Source: Sipunculus nudus | Lineage: Eukaryota > Annelida > Sipuncula > Golfingiida > Sipunculidae | NCBI GenBank assembly: GCA_026874595.1 | Contig: CM049317.1 | Span: 11,566,382-11,630,381 of the forward strand | Direction: 5' to 3' | DNA length: 64,000 nt | The notes under the pieces: model-generated | The model's database searches: none | Told to the model about the DNA's origin: nothing | The model's input: only the letters and a program-made list of their open reading frames with translations | Part shown: piece after piece, positions 34,241 through 50,825 of the stretch | How the letters are laid out: each line of letters opens with the position of its first letter | Position numbering within the stretch: position 1 is the stretch's first letter | Translations under genes and position numbers: made by a program

Positions 34241-34866
34241 ACAAGAGATGGACGGAACTGCACTATATGGATATACAGATGTGCCTTACGAAGTAAGCAT
34301 GTATCACTATAGAGGCGTAATATGTACGGTTTCTTCCCATTTCCTCCTGAAATATGGATTCAAACGACTGTGCTGTGGCCCAATGATACACCACCTATTA
34401 TTGTGAAGTTCGCCGGAAATCCACCAGGTTGCCAATTCCACTCACTCGTCTAAGAAAATATTTCACACAGTTTCCACTAAGAATATATTGATTTGCCAAA
34501 ATAATGTGTATTATGTGTGCTTGATATGTTGCAAAAAATCTAATTTGACCAGGTTCCATCAGAAATTTAAGTAGAAAGTTTATATTTAATCGCAAATGCC
34601 TCATACATATCCCAACTGGGGTGGACTTCCTGACGTGAACTATATCCTCAAGATGACTTCAAAATCAGTATACTTGGGATTTTGCCCACTTTTTCTGGGA
34701 TGAGTGCGTGTTGTTTTAATATAACTTATTAAGGAAGAATATATGTAAGGATTGGCAGTACCTGAACACGAAATACAGTTTTTCTCTAACAAAGCGCACA
34801 ACAGGTGCGCTTGACCTGCCATGACCTTGACCTTGCCGGAATGCTTTCCATGGCGGCCCCCTATGT

Positions 34867-34908
34867 ACATCCCAGGCTAGAAGCCAACGGATTCGGCCCA
34901 GGTGTACA
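34867..34908 (-). repeat. Right arm of inverted repeat flanking element A
   Basis: CTAGAAGCCAACGGATTCGG is the complement of the left arm at 30996-31037. Confidence 0.75.
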
Positions 34909-35800
34909 TCACCCTTCCACCAGAGGTCGCTTCTACTCAAAATGAACCTCTTTCAATCGGATTATGTGGGTACGACCGGGACATCTTGTCTCAGTGTCTA
35001 ACTTTAAAATCAAAATTAGTTTGGAAACACATGCACAAGTTCACAAAATATTGTAATTATACCATACCACAAAACATCATGTTTATGTAATCTGCCTTGA
35101 AACAATTCTTATCCAACGTAATCGATCAGACTACAGAATCCTTTCACTGGATTTATAGCTACGCTATCCGTGAAGGTAGAAGCTCCGGCGCACTGTGTGC
35201 CCTAGAATTCAAAGCCCACAAGCCCTAAGCGGAGCTGTTCACTTGTGAGTCCGATTCTGTGCAGTTTGCGCATACAGTTGTATATTTTCCGTCGGATGGC
35301 ACTGAGACAGCTCCTTCGCAAAATAAAAGTCAAATATGGAACGTTACCCCCTTAGGACTTACTTGGCATCGTACCCGCTAGTTCAAGAAAAACAAATGGG
35401 TACATACGAAACGTGACCATAGAGAAGTTGTGGGACAAATGACGGATGGTACCACCATCAAACAGAATGTAGATGCTAAGCGTTCCACCCATATTTGGTG
35501 AGCCCCCATATGGTAATGTTGATATATACTAGACAAGGCTAGAAATGTGTAGTACCTTATCATTATTTTCGGATTCGATATATGCAGCTGTGACTTGTGA
35601 TCTTTATGTACAGACCTATATCACAACAACTGCTTAGTGAAGAGTGTGACCGCATGGAGCAATACATAGAGGAAATCCCGGATATATGAATATATAGATT
35701 GTAGATCGCGCTCACGGTCTTGTTAAAAGGATAAGGTTATCCTAGATAATGGGAAAAATAGAAGCATCCATAAAGCCATTCCGGAGAATCCTGAATAAAT
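34909..35800. other. Intergenic sequence, no gene seen
   Basis: No domain-bearing frame. Modest GC islands at 35160-35300 are not recognised. Confidence 0.35.
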
Positions 35801-38236
35801 ACAAGTGACCCATGGGTCATGACGCTCAGCTGCCAAGCATGACCTGTGACATCATGGACTGAGATTCACAACTTCCAGTCAAATTTTGAAGAACCAATTT
35901 GCCAATTTGTTGAAAATTTTCTATGACAACAGAAACATATATCACCTATGTCTGGTTAAAACACAGTGAATTGATGGTCTGAGGAAAATGCATGATTGTT
36001 AAGCTATCAGGAACTATTCCAACAGCTTGCTTGAAACCTGTCAGTCTCAAAAGGAACACCACAAAGGGCAAATATAAGATCAAAATATATAGCAAAAATC
36101 AAGGAAATACATGCAAGAATTATTGAGAAACAGGTGCTTCTGTGTGAATTTTTATTCAATACAAGCCAACTGTACTGCACTTTTATAAATGATGGTAATA
36201 TTTATTCAGAAATATTTGACCCAATCCTTTACAAGATTACATAAATATACATCCAACTGCATTCACTTTAACTGTTCTTGAGATAAAATGATCAAAAGGA
36301 ATTAAAAGATGGTTGCCTGGTGTCCATATTGGACTTTTGACAAGTCTGAAATCAGACAACAAACATTCTCTAAATCGGACCAAACATTAAAGAAAATTTA
36401 CTGAAACTGCACTGAAGAGAGAATTTCTAAGGTTGCTAACTGGCAGACATAATGGATTTCTGACAAGTATGACATTTGATATACCACATTCTCCAATAAG
36501 AGACCAAACTTGGGGCAAATTATCCAGTAATGGATGCCCAAAATAATTCAAAAGGCATGTCCAGGCCCTCATATCAGATTTAAAGATATGCAATTGTAAA
36601 AAGTGTAAGTCCTATATTTTTTATTATCACTCTGCTTTTCAATGGGGTCAGCAGGGTAGGTAAACTGCCAAACCTGAAAGAAAAGAAATGCAGAAAGCAT
36701 GACTAAGAGTCTTGAAATAAAACAAAAAGCCATCCTAAATCAAGGTACACATCAACATATTATGAGAACAAACACTTGCTTTTATATGTGGTGATTTATA
36801 TTAAAATATTCAGATATCTAGGAAACTAAGTTTATTGCTAGGATTCCATAAAATAAACTGCAAAATGTTCCCATCATCTTATAAATCAGTAGCAAAACCT
36901 TAATACTATACTCTCATAGTCTTAATGCCTGGCTGAAGCATTCTGACAACAGTGTTTTTGTTATGAAGTAACGAGGTACTTATCACTGAGCCTTATCGCT
37001 TAATAGGCTGATACAAAAGGGAGTCATATGTCACCAGTGTCACTCACAATTACAGCCACACAGGGAGATGTACCAGCTGGAGTGGGATGGTTATATATAC
37101 AAGAAAAATAGAGATGGTCTATAAAATAAGTAATTGTGAACATCCCTGACCTATGACCTTGGCCTTTTGCCCATATATCAACTGGATTCTTTCTAAATGA
37201 TGGGTAACTACTAACCACTTAAATCTGGTGTAATTACTTGGCAACCAATGGGTGAATAACTTTGACCTGCAACCTTTAACCTGCTGACCAGCTGACCCCA
37301 AAATCAATAAGTTATTTATTCAAGCAAAAAGACCCATAAATATGAAGTTTGAGTCAAACTGAATGATGCATAGATGTGGCATATGTGAAACACTGAAGGT
37401 TTGGGTTGAACAGTTACACTTGAAATATACTCACAAGCATTTAGAACAATTAAATATTGTGACCTTGACCTTTGACTTTTTGACCTCAACATCAATAGGC
37501 TTCTTCCCTTATTGGTAGGTAAGCCATATATGACAGATGGAAGGTACAGATTGAAAAATTTGCCTGAAAAAGACTCCACGCAAGAAGTGGGTGCTGTGAA
37601 CTTGACCTTTGACATCAAAATCAACAGGTCTTTTCCCCTGTTGGCAGAGAAGCGATATCAGTGCTGGAAGGTTTGGAATGAAAAGTCTAGCTTGAAATGT
37701 GTCCACAACCTTTTCAAAGATGTGGATCCTGTGACCCTGACCTTTGACCTTGTGACCTCAACATCTATAGGATTCTTCTCCAACTTAGTAGGTGAGCTAT
37801 ATGTGAAAGATCAAAGAATTGGGATGAAAGGGTTGGCTAAAAATGCATCCACAGGCTTTTCAAAGAAGAGGCTCCTGTGACCTTGACCTTTGACCTTTTG
37901 ACCTAAAAAAATATGGTTCTTCCCCTGTTGGTAGGTGAGCTGTATGTGAAAGATGGAAGGTTTGGGATGAAAATTTTGTCTCAAAGAGTTATTTCTGGGG
38001 GGTGCAAACACACCCCATAACTTCGAGAATATAGGTCGCAGTGACCTAATTTCAGGTTTGCAAGGAGATCTTTTTATAACCTCTAAGACTGCATAGGGTT
38101 CATGGCCCTAGTCCCTACGGTTATGATTTGTGCCCTGCTAACGGACGGACGGCCGGCCGGACGGACAGACGGAAGGACGACGGACAAAGACCCATCGCTA
38201 TAGCCCAGCATGACTGAAAGTCAGCTGAGCTAAAAA
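35801..38236 (-). mobile_element. Helentron-like non-autonomous element with nuclear-receptor-like core array (copy C)
   Basis: Opens ACAAGTGACCCATGGGTCAT then GACGCTCAGCTG, and closes with (ACGG)n-type repeats (38142-38180) and a hairpin AGCATGACTGAAAGTCAGCT GAGCTAAAAA ending at 38236. Between them are unique AT-rich sequence and about five core units of 137-145 bp. The element has a subterminal end, a tandem core, a microsatellite and a hairpin. That matches the layout I recall for DINE/pearl-like Helentron derivatives, which is family knowledge not checked here. It has no coding capacity. Confidence 0.7.
37140..37960 (+). repeat. Tandem core array with TGACCTTGACCTTTGACCT motifs
   Basis: The motif GTGACCTTGACCTTTGACCT or close variants lie at about 37459, 37596, 37731 and 37876, with decayed ones near 37147 and 37260. 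Each is followed by a CAACATCAATAGGCTTCTTC-like phrase and a GTTGGTAGGTGAGCTATATG-like phrase. The unit is about 140 bp. Confidence 0.85.
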
Positions 38237-38739
38237 TGCAATAAAAATACCTTTAAATGGCCCTACATATATGTTTAGTATAAACTAGCTGTTCTCAAAA
38301 CCTACAGGGTTAGACTAATGGTCATGGTCCAGTTCTTAAAAGGTCAAGTCTCCTCGCTGATATCCCTAGATTTGCTAATTTACACCAATTTATATATTAT
38401 CCGGGCAGCCATACGGTTTCCGTGTACACCGTAAAAGCGAGAGAAGGGAAATGTTCAGAACGCTATCCATGCATGACATATAGGGCTATCGAGATTTCGG
38501 AATGATGGACAACCCAGTTCCTGAGAAATATGATACAAGATTTAACGAAATCTGCACGCATGATTCACATTTGTACAAGCGATGAAAATATGACTCACAG
38601 GACTTTTTCAGTAAACGGACTGTGCTGAACGTCTCCAGAATATAATATCGACGTGACAGGCTGACGAGCAGTAAATTTCTGGGTCATTCAAGCATGCCCC
38701 AGAACTAGAAAAAAAATAAGTCACAGCTGTAGTGTTCAC

Positions 38740-39860
38740 ATTTCAAGTTTCTAGGAGTTATTCCGTTTAAACATCATTTTAGCAAGAAAACAACATAAGG
38801 TGGCACCACTTGTCTTCTGCAGAAAACAATGCTATCAAAGATCTTATGTCAATTTGATTTTTTGACCAATCCATGCATCCCTCAGTGAGATAGTAAACAT
38901 CATTCCAGCGTTATCGCCTCTGTAAACTTGAAAAATGCATCAAGGTCATCCATATTCGAACTTGGCCTAGCCCTTTATAAGATGCACCTAAACTGTAGGT
39001 TTGGTGACGGTACCACAAATTCTTTTTGAGTTATTGCCCTAATATCATTTTGGGATAATCGCTGCTGTGACCTTGAAAAAATGCATCAAGGTCATCAATG
39101 TTCGAACTTGACCTAGCCATTGATAAGATGCATCAAACCTGTGGGTTTGGTGACTGTACATCAAATTCTTACAAAGTTATTGCGTTAACATCATTTTAAC
39201 AAGAAAACGACACAAGGCTGCGCCACCTGTCTTCTGCAAAAGACAAAGCTATCCAAGATCTTCGGTCAGTTTGATTTTTGGATCATTCCATGTATCCTTA
39301 CTGAGATATTAAAGATTTTGTGTGAATTTCACCAAATTTGGGAATATTCAAGGTCAAGGCTACTCTCATAGGAAAGGTCATGACCCCAATTTAAATAAAC
39401 ATCATCCCATAACCCATATCTATGTATATGCATAATATAAAATAAATCTGTCCATTAGTTTTTGACTTATAATGCTCACAATACTGTCAAGTGGCAATTT
39501 CGGGGGTATGAAAAGGCACGAAAACAAGTAAAGAATAATAGGTGGCGCCACCAGTTTCTGGAACATAACAACCCGATCCATGATCTTCCATCAACTTGAT
39601 TTTGGGATCAATCCATGCAAGATTTCTTGAGATATTTAAGATTTTGTGTGATTTTCCCCAAAATTTGGACCTATACAATGTCATGGACACTCTCCTAGTA
39701 AAGGTCATGACCTCATTTTAAATAGGCATCGTCCTCTCACCCATATTTATACATATACCAAGTTTGGTAAAGATCCGTGAAATATTTTTTGAGTTATCGC
39801 GCCAACAGGATTTATATATGGCGGCGGGACCGGTATGAAAACATAGTATCCCCCGACTTT
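38740..39860. repeat. Diverged tandem repeat with TGGCGCCACC-type units
   Basis: Three related units start near 38786, 39203 and 39533 (GAAAAC.ACATAAGG, then TGGCGCCACC, TCTTCTGCA, AAGATCTT..GTCAATTTGATTTT). They are interleaved with a phrase GTGGGTTTGGTGACTGTAC (39000 and 39150). It ends near a TATCCCC/GGGGATA inverted pair at about 39848-39872. Related to 25510-25710. Confidence 0.65.
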
Positions 39861-39872
39861 ATCTGGGGATAC

Positions 39873-41600
39873 AATGAAGCGTTTGTAAGGCCTTGGCTAA
39901 ACACTTTAAACTATAGCAGAACGAATTTTCTGACTGGGGATAAAGGTCAGCGATAGTGAAACATGGGATTTACCGCCTTTGCACAATTAGTCTACTCAAT
40001 AGCCCAATGTATGATGTAGTTTCAATCTCACGGAATAAGTCCTTTAATTCTTACATGCTAAGGTTGTAATTTTGCTCTAACCCCAGACCATTCTGATAAT
40101 GTAATGGCATGTTGTCACCTTAAAGTTATAGATTGCTTATATTACTCGTAATGTTGAATTTCCTTATTTCAAGTCCAGTATATCAGGTACCTTTGCGTGT
40201 AACGTCTTAGTTTTAACATATTATGCTACTCATGTGCCTTTTATTCGGATGGCTTGTCAATACCATACACATTCAAGTATATTTTGTTCTTTATACGTCT
40301 GTCTTTTCTTAAATGAGCAGTCACCATCAGACGCATAATATCCTAGCTTTCTTGAACAATGATATGTCACCACTGCCTCCCCCCCCCCCCCCCAAAAAAA
40401 AAACCATCCCGTTCTTGTGCATGCTTGGACAGGTCCACTAGTACACACCGGGTGAGGGTTGACCATGAGCCAAATGCATCTCCTTACAACAGCTGGCGCA
40501 GTTTGATATGAGGCTGCCCTTAGCGAAATCCTGCCACGCAGGAAATCTGTGACAAAAGAGGAGTTTGGCAATGCTCAATTTAACAGGTGCCACAAATCTC
40601 AATATCAAAGTATGCCTTTTTTGCCTAAAGACTAAGGTCAGCTACTGTAACTCGGCCAAAAACCACCATACTGGAACCATTCAAACAAACTTGTGAGAAA
40701 TTGTTTCTGGGATTATTTCTGTGAAATTTTGAACAATTTGGTTTGACAATTTTGGAAAAGCTTTTAAATTTTTTTTTAGCTTTTCCCCATTAAAATCAAG
40801 TCAGTGCAGATAGCAAAAAAATATGCTCATCACAATAAAGTTTGACATGTGACAGATTTTTACATAAAATTTTGCGTAGCTAGCTCAGATAGTTTTTGAG
40901 ATGGAATGGGTTAACATACAGACAATGGTAGACAGACACTGCTGCTCAGAGTTTTGGAAAGTTGTGAAACAATTCACACAAGCATGTAGGAAATGAAACT
41001 ACCCGACTGCTAAAGGAGTATACACTTATTCTGGACAGGGGTCAAAACTTCTCATTATGGAAGTTTGGGCATGTGAAATACTTAATAACCTGCGGTATAA
41101 CCAAACCTATCCAACCCCAGGAGACTTGTCATAGATACAAGTAAAGGCAGGAAGATGAATGTTAAAAAGAGGATCTCCAGAAACAAATCCTTCACCTTAA
41201 CTATCAATGCGCCCTATCTACTCTCTGAGAAACTAATACCTGCTTAATTGACACCGACAGAACCTCCTCCAATATTATAAAATTTTCTAGTCAGAAATTC
41301 CTATATGTTTAAAGGTTTCAATCATGAACTCCTTCATAGACAAGACTTTGTGTTTCAAGGATGGGACACCAGATGGGACTGACTTGCAGTATATTTTCTT
41401 ATATTTTCATGTCAAGGAGATCCATAGTCGGCACCCAGGGACTGGCAAATGGGTAATTTTTCTTTTTGTGCAGTAGATACTCAGAGCTACAAGATCACAC
41501 ACATGCATATACAGTGACATCCACGCATTTCGACCAGAGACGAACAAAAGACGCATTGATTATAGGAAGAGGTATAATACAAATCAAGCATACATTATAA
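39873..41600. other. Intergenic sequence, NACA 3' side
   Basis: No gene seen. C15 at 40379-40393. Some of 41100-41600 may be NACA 3' UTR, but I could not place a polyadenylation signal with confidence. Confidence 0.35.
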
Positions 41601-41625
41601 TAATAGAAAGCCGAGGATTCTTCTA

Positions 41626-45703
<4,078 letters not shown>

Positions 45704-46316
45704 TTTGTCTGCAAGGTATTATGAAAATCTGGTTATGGAGCCCTGTCTTAATATAATAGGACATTTGTGTTGTTTCCTAATAAGTAATATATCTAATCTT
45801 TGATCTTGAATTGTTTTAATGCGGATCCCTTCACTTTAATTTTTTAAAAAACTAAGTGCACAGTTACAAGTACAATGATACAAAACAATGAACGGTGTGG
45901 TTGTTAACTTGAATTAAGCTGCATAATGCATTACATTAAATAATTATGTATATAGAATATGGCAGGTTTTTTACTGAAACAGAACCAAGGCTCTGCAGCA
46001 CAAGCAACCAATAGAAGAAAACACTTTTCAAAACTGACAGAAATCAGCATGAACAAAGAGAGAAGAAATATATCACTTGAAAATCATAGCAAAGACCATG
46101 AAAAATGTGGGAAAATAAGGAGCAAAGGGCCTGGAGTGACATGTCTGTTCCTGTTTTGGCCCAAGTTTAGGTAAGCTCAGATGTGAATTCAGAAGTGCCT
46201 TGAATATTAAGTCAACCTGTAATTTAACTGTAAAAGTAAAAAAAAATGAATGTGAAGTATGACATATTCAACACATGGATCAGCCATTATAATCTCTCGG
46301 GTGTTTAACTCATTAA

Positions 46317-46337
46317 CCCCCCCCCCCCCCCCCCCCT
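46317..46337 (+). repeat. C21 homopolymer in the presumed NACA leader intron
   Basis: Flanked by CATTAAC and TAAAAAA, the same left flank as the C13 run at 17267-17279. Confidence 0.9.
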
Positions 46338-46750
46338 AAAAAATATCTTTCCGAGTTTCCCGCACTTCCAGTTTGACAGTTCAGTGTAACAATGTAAACA
46401 CAACCGGAAACGCCGAATATAAACTTAATATTTTACATTTATCTCGCCATGAACTACATTTCAATCACGAGACACAACTGTACTCCTCGTCCAGAAAACG
46501 TAAACGCACGTGCAGCCAGGTACTGGGGTTAGCTACCCTGCGATTACACCTGCTCCTATCATGTTACACGAACTTGCCAGAAACCCCGTGTTAGGATCTC
46601 TACAGGAAATCTTAATCCCGGGGTAAATGTTGGAAATATGATGTGTTTGAGATATCTAACATGATGTTCAGTTTATTTCTTTTCAAATATGAAAGTTGAC
46701 AAGAACAAATTCGGCCGATGGTTAAGGATTTAGGATACCAAAACACTCAC

Positions 46751-46799
46751 AGTTTGGATGTCGAGCGTGACTTCCACAACAGTGACTCTGGAAAGGAAG
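46751..46799 (-). promoter_or_regulatory. Candidate NACA non-coding first exon with 5'TOP-like start
   Basis: On the minus strand CTTCCTTTCC (46799-46790) begins a short GT-bounded segment ending CCAAACT|GTGAGTG (donor at 46750). TOP mRNAs start with C and a pyrimidine tract, and NACA is a known member of that growth-controlled translation class in vertebrates. The coding exon at 45708 has its own acceptor and only 5 nt of leader, so an upstream exon must exist. That this is it is inferred. Confidence 0.45.
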
Positions 46800-48057
46800 T
46801 AGATTGTCGTCACTTCCCAATGATTAATTCACTCTTCTGTGAAGAAGTCGAAAAGGGAAGCAATGCGCGATTAACCGCAATCCAGTTACGCTGAAGTTGT
46901 CTATAATGAATTAGTAATTACAGTTATTCTGCTATTTTATAATGTGTCCTTTGATCCTGTACATCGCATATACGTTATATCCTAATTTATGTACGAATTA
47001 TACACAAATTTGATTCATAATTTAAATTGGAATTAAGGTAATATCATCCAACTAGATTGCATTTAATACATTCCATAATTTACACATGGCGACCTGACAA
47101 CCCAGTGTAAACACAGGTAGGTACCAAGTGGTGTCTATACTGACCATAGCTTGTGTTGTCTTGTGATTTTATGTCATTCGTTCATGTTTACATAAAATAT
47201 TTAGATAACGTTGATTTGTGCTTTCTTCCGACGGAACATATTCGGCAATTTAGCAGGACAGTGGAAAAACTGTACCTTAATAAATAATGTGTACAAGTTC
47301 CTATAGTGGCTATACTGTGAAAGTCATCCGGTCAGAAGCGTCAAAATATTTAGTTATAGACGGAATACTATAATACATGGCTGATTAATAATATATGTCA
47401 GAAGTGTGGGAACTGGTGTAAATTTTTATAACTCCAAAGTTATTCAGGGAAAGTAAGGTTTACTTTAACCAGTCGTCTGTCATAAATGACGGAAGAAATT
47501 GATGCAGAGTGACCGTATCTATCCTAAAAAATTGACCCAATTATTCCTGAGACTGACAACACTAGACATCTCCAGATATATTTGTAACACATAATTCTTG
47601 ACAAAACAAACCATCTGTGCATTCATAAATCCGGTCAATGTTTTAACTTATTCCAGTGATTACCGCTCTGTTACTGGATATATTGCTCTCTGCTTCAGCA
47701 AGCTACAGCGGACCACGGAAGTAACATCCAGCAGACTCGCTTTATCAAAGGCTGTGCCCCTGCTGCGCCTGACACCAAGGCACAATAGGCTCACAATAAA
47801 GTTAATGGGCTTATCAGGTCTTAATTGCAATTAGTGCACAACTGACACTCAAAGCTTCTGATAGTTGAGACTCCAGTCTGTAATCTCCTCGGTATTAGAG
47901 TCAATCAAAGAAAGCATACCTGTAACATTAATAGCTTGAAGGGCACTTGTTCAGAATTCAGCCTACATGCATATCTGCTTGGTAAAAATGAGTGTGGTAG
48001 AGATTGTTGTTTTCCAATAAAGGCCCAATAATCATATTTTCCTCAGAAAATAACATA
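46800..48057. other. NACA upstream/intergenic sequence
   Basis: No gene seen. The immediate upstream of the candidate start site is not especially GC-rich. A 78-codon frame at 47598-47834 shows no domain. Confidence 0.35.
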
Positions 48058-48059
48058 TT

Positions 48060-48190
48060 TGATTTTGCTCATAGATGGAGTGCATTATATTAAACAAATT
48101 TACAGAAGGATGGTTCCAGGGAACATGGGTCTCCTGCCTGAACAGGGGTGTGGGGGTGGCATTCAAATTAATTTAGCTGTTTTAATACCA
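48060..48190 (+). repeat. Direct repeat of 51730-51837
   Basis: GATTTTGCTCATA.ATGGAGT, then TGGGGGTGGCA and TTAATA..CCAGTA, recur in the same order at 51730-51837. Diverged. Confidence 0.5.
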
Positions 48191-48193
48191 GTA

Positions 48194-48458
48194 CAAAAAG
48201 GTTCGGGTGTGACTGAAAGTCAGAGATATCCGGCTGGAGATAGGAATTTTCCTAGGAGATGTCAATATCTTAATCTGCTATGCATATTTCTGCTTAAAAT
48301 CTCGCCAACATGCAACTTGACCCTTTCTTATCTATCTGTCTATCTATCTATCTATCTATCTATCTATATATATAATTAAATAGTGTTAATATTGCAGGTT
48401 TAGTGACTAAATACTCAGATATTATACAGAAACCCTGCTGGAGGTGAACAGAAGAGAG
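48194..48458 (+). repeat. Left arm of a large inverted repeat
   Basis: GTGTGACTGA, GATATCCGGCTGGAGA, GATGTCAATATCTTAATCTG, GCATATTTCTGCTT and CATGCAACTT are matched in reverse complement at 50826-51049. A (TCTA)n expansion (48330-48372) is specific to this arm. Confidence 0.85.
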
Positions 48459-48841
48459 TAAGTGCAGTCTCCATCTTGCCTAGTTAGGCATGTCAGACAG
48501 CAGGAGAGATTCGGCTGGAGATTGGTACATGACAGGGAGATGTCAATATTTTTCATAATATTGGTTTCTTTGGTCTAATACTTTTACAGGCATTACATAT
48601 GAGTTACATCTTTCCAACAAGTTATTAATATAAGATATTGTTGGAAATTATCAAAGGTACACAGGGATTTTTATCCCGGAGATGACCTGGAGAGAATTTG
48701 TGATGTAGCCATCTTTCCTTTTACGAACTGTCTATAGTCTCTGTAACAGACACAGTGGTGCTCTGCTACCCATCAGCAGCTTATGCTTTAGTACTGTATT
48801 GAGTTCTAGGCAAGAGTCTAGGCAAGATGGCGAGTGCTCAC

Positions 48842-50816
48842 CAGACATGGGGCCTATTACTGATTTCAATAATAGTGCCTATTACTAATACTTTGGGTGT
48901 TTACCTATTACTATTAACTATTATTTTAAGTTTTTCGCCAAAAGTAATAGGTGGCTATTACTATTACTTTACTCCTATTACTATTACTATTAACTATTAC
49001 TGGTTCATTAAAAAAAAAGAAAAATACTCGGTGAACGAAAAATATTTAATCTTGAAGTATCTCAAATTGACCGCTCATTAGGCCACTCTAAATATGTTAA
49101 CAACCAATAAAATAAACAAGAAATGGTGCATGAATAATTCACAACTAAATGAAGTGTCCAATGCACCTAATGAACATTAGCTGTTGAATCCCCCAGGTGG
49201 CAACAGTGGGGTACAGACAAAAGCTCCCCTCCCAATTTTTTAAAGCTTTATTTAAAGTTTAGATTATTTTTTTAAAATGTATGGCTACATTTAAAATTCT
49301 ATAAAGTGAAACCTTTTACAGTGCATGAGTAAATATGTGCAGTACAGGAATATTGTATATATGGATAATTAGTGAGTCACTTAATTATTATCAGCAATAT
49401 AAATGTTAACAATATATACATCATTATTATTATGAATGATATTTCATCAAAATACTGATTATTTGCATTTTCATTTAACTGATTATTTGTATTTTCATAA
49501 CCTTACTAGTCTATTTCATGTAATTATGTGAGGTATACAGTAATATTGCTTTTGTATATTTACCCAAAAATATAAAATTTATAGTAATTTTTAATTTTGA
49601 GTAGTTTTGGATTGAGTAATCCAGGAGGGGGGGGGGGGGCATTTGTCCTACACTTAGCATTTGTTAGCAACGATCTGGTCTCCAGGTTATTCCTGCAATC
49701 CTAAAGCTGCATTTAACAGGGGCTGAAGTAGGCAAGAGGGGCAAAATAAGGGTTTCTCAGGGCTATTTCAGGGGGTTTCTCTTTTGCCTACTCATAGATA
49801 CCTAGTTTATCAAGTTGCAGCAATAATCAGTGAGCCTTGGTGATGTGCAAACTCTGTCCTTATCATAAGAATATGGTTTCCATCATGGTATCAGGGTGGG
49901 TATCTGAACATGTTACTATTAATTTTTACCTGTTTCACATAACTGAAAATCCTTTGTAATTCAACAAAATTAAAATTGCAACTGAATGAAGTTGCATAAA
50001 TAACTTTGAAAGAAACACTATTTCAGATTACATTTACATTTCATTTTCTGCTTGAAATCAAATGTACTTCAGCATTATAATGGATAAGTCACTCATGTCA
50101 TCCAGTTTCATTTGGGAGATGATTCATGTTTATAAACATAAGGCAAACAAGATTTCCATGGAGTGTTCATTTCTGTCTTGTGACAATATGATTGCAAGAA
50201 ATATGTCACACCAGGAAATATTGTCACAGTTTGGGTAGGAAATAAAGTCATTAGGAATTAATCACATTTGTGTTTAAAAAGTTAAAGTTTTAGTCACAAT
50301 TTTTAGTTGGGGAAACAATCACCAGGTATGAGTTAACCTTTGGTGTTCTGTCTGACTGCGTTCTGACCCCGGCTATCAGTTGCTTGTACACAAACATCAA
50401 AGGGCATGGTTGTACTGTACTTCTATTGTAAAGAGCTATCAGTATCCAAGGAAAACACCCACAGTGATGTACCAGGGATGCAGTCATCCTGTGCTATTGT
50501 TGTTAGTGAGAACATCATGGCCCAGGATAAGCCTGTGCCACCTGTTAATGAGCATGAAAGCATTCAGGTACACCTCAGCTTGGGCCTTATCAGTCTTGCT
50601 GCTGATTTGCACTCAGACCAACACACTCTTAATTACCCCCAGGCTGGTAATAGTTAGAGTAATAGCTATTAATCTATTAATCATCAGCCTATTACTATTA
50701 CTATTACTATTATTCAACATTTTTGGACTGCCTATTATCTATTATTGCCTATTACTGATGAAAAGTAATTGAATTACTGCCTATTACTATTATCTATTAC
50801 TATTACCCCATGTCTG
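48842..50816. mobile_element. hAT-type DNA element, 1975 bp, with 8-bp target duplication
   Basis: Ends are CAGACATGGGG and its complement CCCCATGTCTG. Both sides are flanked by the identical 8-mer GTGCTCAC (48834-48841 and 50817-50824). 8-bp duplications and CAG-starting inverted ends are hallmarks of the hAT superfamily. Subterminal regions are packed with CTATTA/TAATAG words on both sides (48855-49000 and 50645-50805), plausible transposase-binding arrays. No intact transposase: an 83-codon plus-strand frame (50406-50657) is unrecognised, so this is a non-autonomous or internally deleted copy. G13 lies at 49627-49639. Confidence 0.85.
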
Positions 50817-50825
50817 GTGCTCACA

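Noticed and set aside
50406-50657. 83-codon plus-strand ORF inside the hAT element
   Set aside because: Composition looks protein-like, but no transposase or other domain was recognised and there are no clear splice sites. Mentioned only as part of the element.
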